Below are positions 62,927 to 64,000 of a DNA stretch of 64,000 nucleotides, piece by piece. How positions within the stretch are numbered: position 1 is the first letter of the stretch; each line of letters opens with the position of its first letter. The notes below the pieces were generated by a model that was not told where the DNA came from, searched no databases, and saw only the letters and a list, made by a program, of their open reading frames with translations. This stretch comes from Methylobacillus caricis. GTDB taxonomy: Bacteria; Pseudomonadota; Gammaproteobacteria; Burkholderiales; Methylophilaceae. The stretch spans positions 62,001 through 126,000 of the forward strand of contig NZ_JAJAVD010000003.1 in assembly GCF_020532705.1 (NCBI RefSeq), read 5' to 3'. A program made the position numbers and the translations under genes.

Positions 62927-63028
62927 GGAGTAGAGTAATAGCTAGTAAGTCTGGAATTTGCTTGTATCAGGGCAGGCAACAGGTTCCTTCATCACGGTCA
63001 AACTTAACGCTAGCGAGTGACGACAACA

Positions 63029-64000
63029 ATGAAAAAAACCATCTCCTTGCCTCAACCACGTAGCAGGCACCGGCCGGCAGCTATTGCCGCCTTATGCCTC
63101 GTACTCGCGGGCTGCCAGTCCATGGCGCCCGATTATGAACGGCCGGCCGCCCCGGTGGCCGGACATTTCCCGCAAGCAGAAACCGCCGCAGGTACCGACG
63201 CGGCCAGCATTGCCTGGCAGGATTATTTCGCCGACGAAGCCTTGCGGAGCCTGATCCGGGAGGCTCTGACAAATAACCGCGACCTGCGCAGCGCGATACA
63301 GCGCGTTGAAGGCGCCCGAGCACTGTATGGCGTGCAACGGGCAGACCTGTTTCCCGGGCTCAATGCCCAAGGCAGCTTCGCACGCTCTCGCACCCCTGAA
63401 GACCTGAGCCTGATCGGGCGCCCCATGGTCTTGAGCGAATATCGCGCTGGGTTCGGCATCAGCAATTGGGAGCTGGATTTCTGGGGTCGCATCCGCAGCC
63501 TGAGGGATGCCGCGCTGGAAACCTTCCTCGCTGCCGAGTCGTCGCAGCGCGCTTCTACCATTTCACTGATCTCGCAAGTAGCTGATAGCTACCTCAACTT
63601 GCGCGAGCTGGACCAGCGCATCCTCATCGCGGAGAAAACCATAGAAAGCCGCCAGGAATCCGTACGGATTTTCCAGCGCAGATTTGATGTCGGCTCCACC
63701 TCAAAGCTGGACCTGAAGCAGGTACAAGCCTTGCTCGCCCAGGCGCAAACGCTGCTCTATCAATTGCAGCAATCCCGCGCTACCGAGCTTAATGCCTTGA
63801 CAGTGCTGGTAGGCAAGCCCATCGAGCTTGCGCCGGCCAGCGACGCCTTTGCCAAAATGCACATGCTACGCGAACTCCAGGCGGGCCTGCCTTCGGAAGT
63901 GCTGGTGCAAAGGCCGGACATCATTGCGGCAGAACATATCCTGAAGTCGGCCAATGCCAATATAGGTGCGGCACGCGCCGCGTTCTTCCCGCGCGTCGCG
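63029..64000 (+). CDS. NodT family RND efflux outer-membrane lipoprotein (3' end outside window)
   Basis: The frame is open from ATG 63029 to the window end (324 codons, no stop). A lipobox LVLAGCQS marks a lipoprotein (Cys29). The OprM/TolC-like repeat region begins: WQDYFADEALRSLIREALTN, NRDLRSAIQRVEGARALYGV, FPGLNAQGSFARSRTPEDLS, ISNWELDFWGRIRSLRDAAL, and a second set with IFQRRFDVGSTSKLDLKQVQ and VLVQRPDIIAAEHILKSANA. As the outer-membrane channel of an RND pump, it should be followed by the membrane-fusion and pump genes. Likely controlled by the divergent TetR protein. Confidence 0.92.
   Translation, partial: MKKTISLPQPRSRHRPAAIAALCLVLAGCQSMAPDYERPAAPVAGHFPQAETAAGTDAASIAWQDYFADEALRSLIREALTNNRDLRSAIQRVEGARALYGVQRADLFPGLNAQGSFARSRTPEDLSLIGRPMVLSEYRAGFGISNWELDFWGRIRSLRDAALETFLAAESSQRASTISLISQVADSYLNLRELDQRILIAEKTIESRQESVRIFQRRFDVGSTSKLDLKQVQALLAQAQTLLYQLQQSRATELNALTVLVGKPIELAPASDAFAKMHMLRELQAGLPSEVLVQRPDIIAAEHILKSANANIGAARAAFFPRVA

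Noticed and set aside
1-64000. CRISPR arrays, insertion sequences, tRNA or rRNA genes
   Set aside because: None was visible: no regular direct repeats with spacers, no transposase frames, and no tRNA-like cloverleaf or rRNA sequence recognised by reading.

Overview
This window looks like ordinary chromosome from a betaproteobacterium, most probably a methylotroph of the Methylophilaceae (Methylobacillus/Methylovorus type). That assignment is an inference. It rests on the gene neighbourhoods (zapA-6S RNA, dapF-DUF484-xerC, LysM-dprA-smg facing def-fmt, rsmB-DUF4390-ntrYX, ahcY-holin family-metF behind an SAH riboswitch) and on protein family flavour. No rRNA, tRNA, IS element, prophage or CRISPR array was seen. 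The only stable RNA gene found is 6S RNA.

Layout. 1-3.4 kb: periplasmic redox cluster (GlcG/HbpS-like protein cut by the window edge, DsbD/ScsB-type electron transporter, peroxiredoxin-like protein). 3.4-4.7 kb: small S4 protein, DUF4202 protein and an overlapping small unknown. 4.7-21.9 kb: a large corrinoid (vitamin B12) island. 21.9-24.1 kb: zapB-like, zapA, 6S RNA, DUF2237, EVE, Fur. 24.2-31.3 kb: ilvA, rpiA, the phosphate/polyphosphate set phoU-ppx and convergent ppk, and yggX. 31.4-34 kb: ZnuD-like zinc receptor with a small Cys/His secreted protein. 34.3-43.1 kb: xerC, DUF484, dapF, an LpxL-type acyltransferase, then the methionine/SAM cycle (metK, HD-GYP protein, SAH riboswitch, ahcY, holin-family protein, metF). 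43.1-53.5 kb: smg, dprA, LysM, def, fmt, htpX, rsmB, DUF4390, ntrY, ntrX. 53.5-64 kb: yoaK, dgt, an unassigned AAA+ ATPase, mgtC, an unknown, SDR, nitroreductase, xthA, DUF4105, a TetR regulator and the start of a NodT-type efflux outer-membrane protein.

The corrinoid island is the most interesting part. It has three transcription units. (a) A minus-strand operon btuM-bluB-btuF-like-cobU-ABM monooxygenase. (b) A plus-strand unit: cobalamin riboswitch, large TonB-dependent receptor, and a beta-propeller-like protein that could be a functional analogue of Bacteroides BtuG. (c) A minus-strand operon: a second cobalamin riboswitch, btuB, btuM, cobO, cobB, a CobN-like chelatase, an ExbB/TolQ-like protein and a DUF2149 (ExbD-like) protein. 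The CobN has a signal peptide and a C-terminal membrane anchor, so it should work in the periplasm, where ATP-driven CobS/CobT or ChlI/D partners cannot act. CobN-like, ExbB-like and DUF2149 proteins also occur together in the Bacteroidales hmuRSTUV haem locus. The island therefore suggests a proton-motive-force-coupled periplasmic tetrapyrrole (de)chelatase or release machine under B12 control. That function is a hypothesis; the gene content, topology and riboswitches are read from the sequence.
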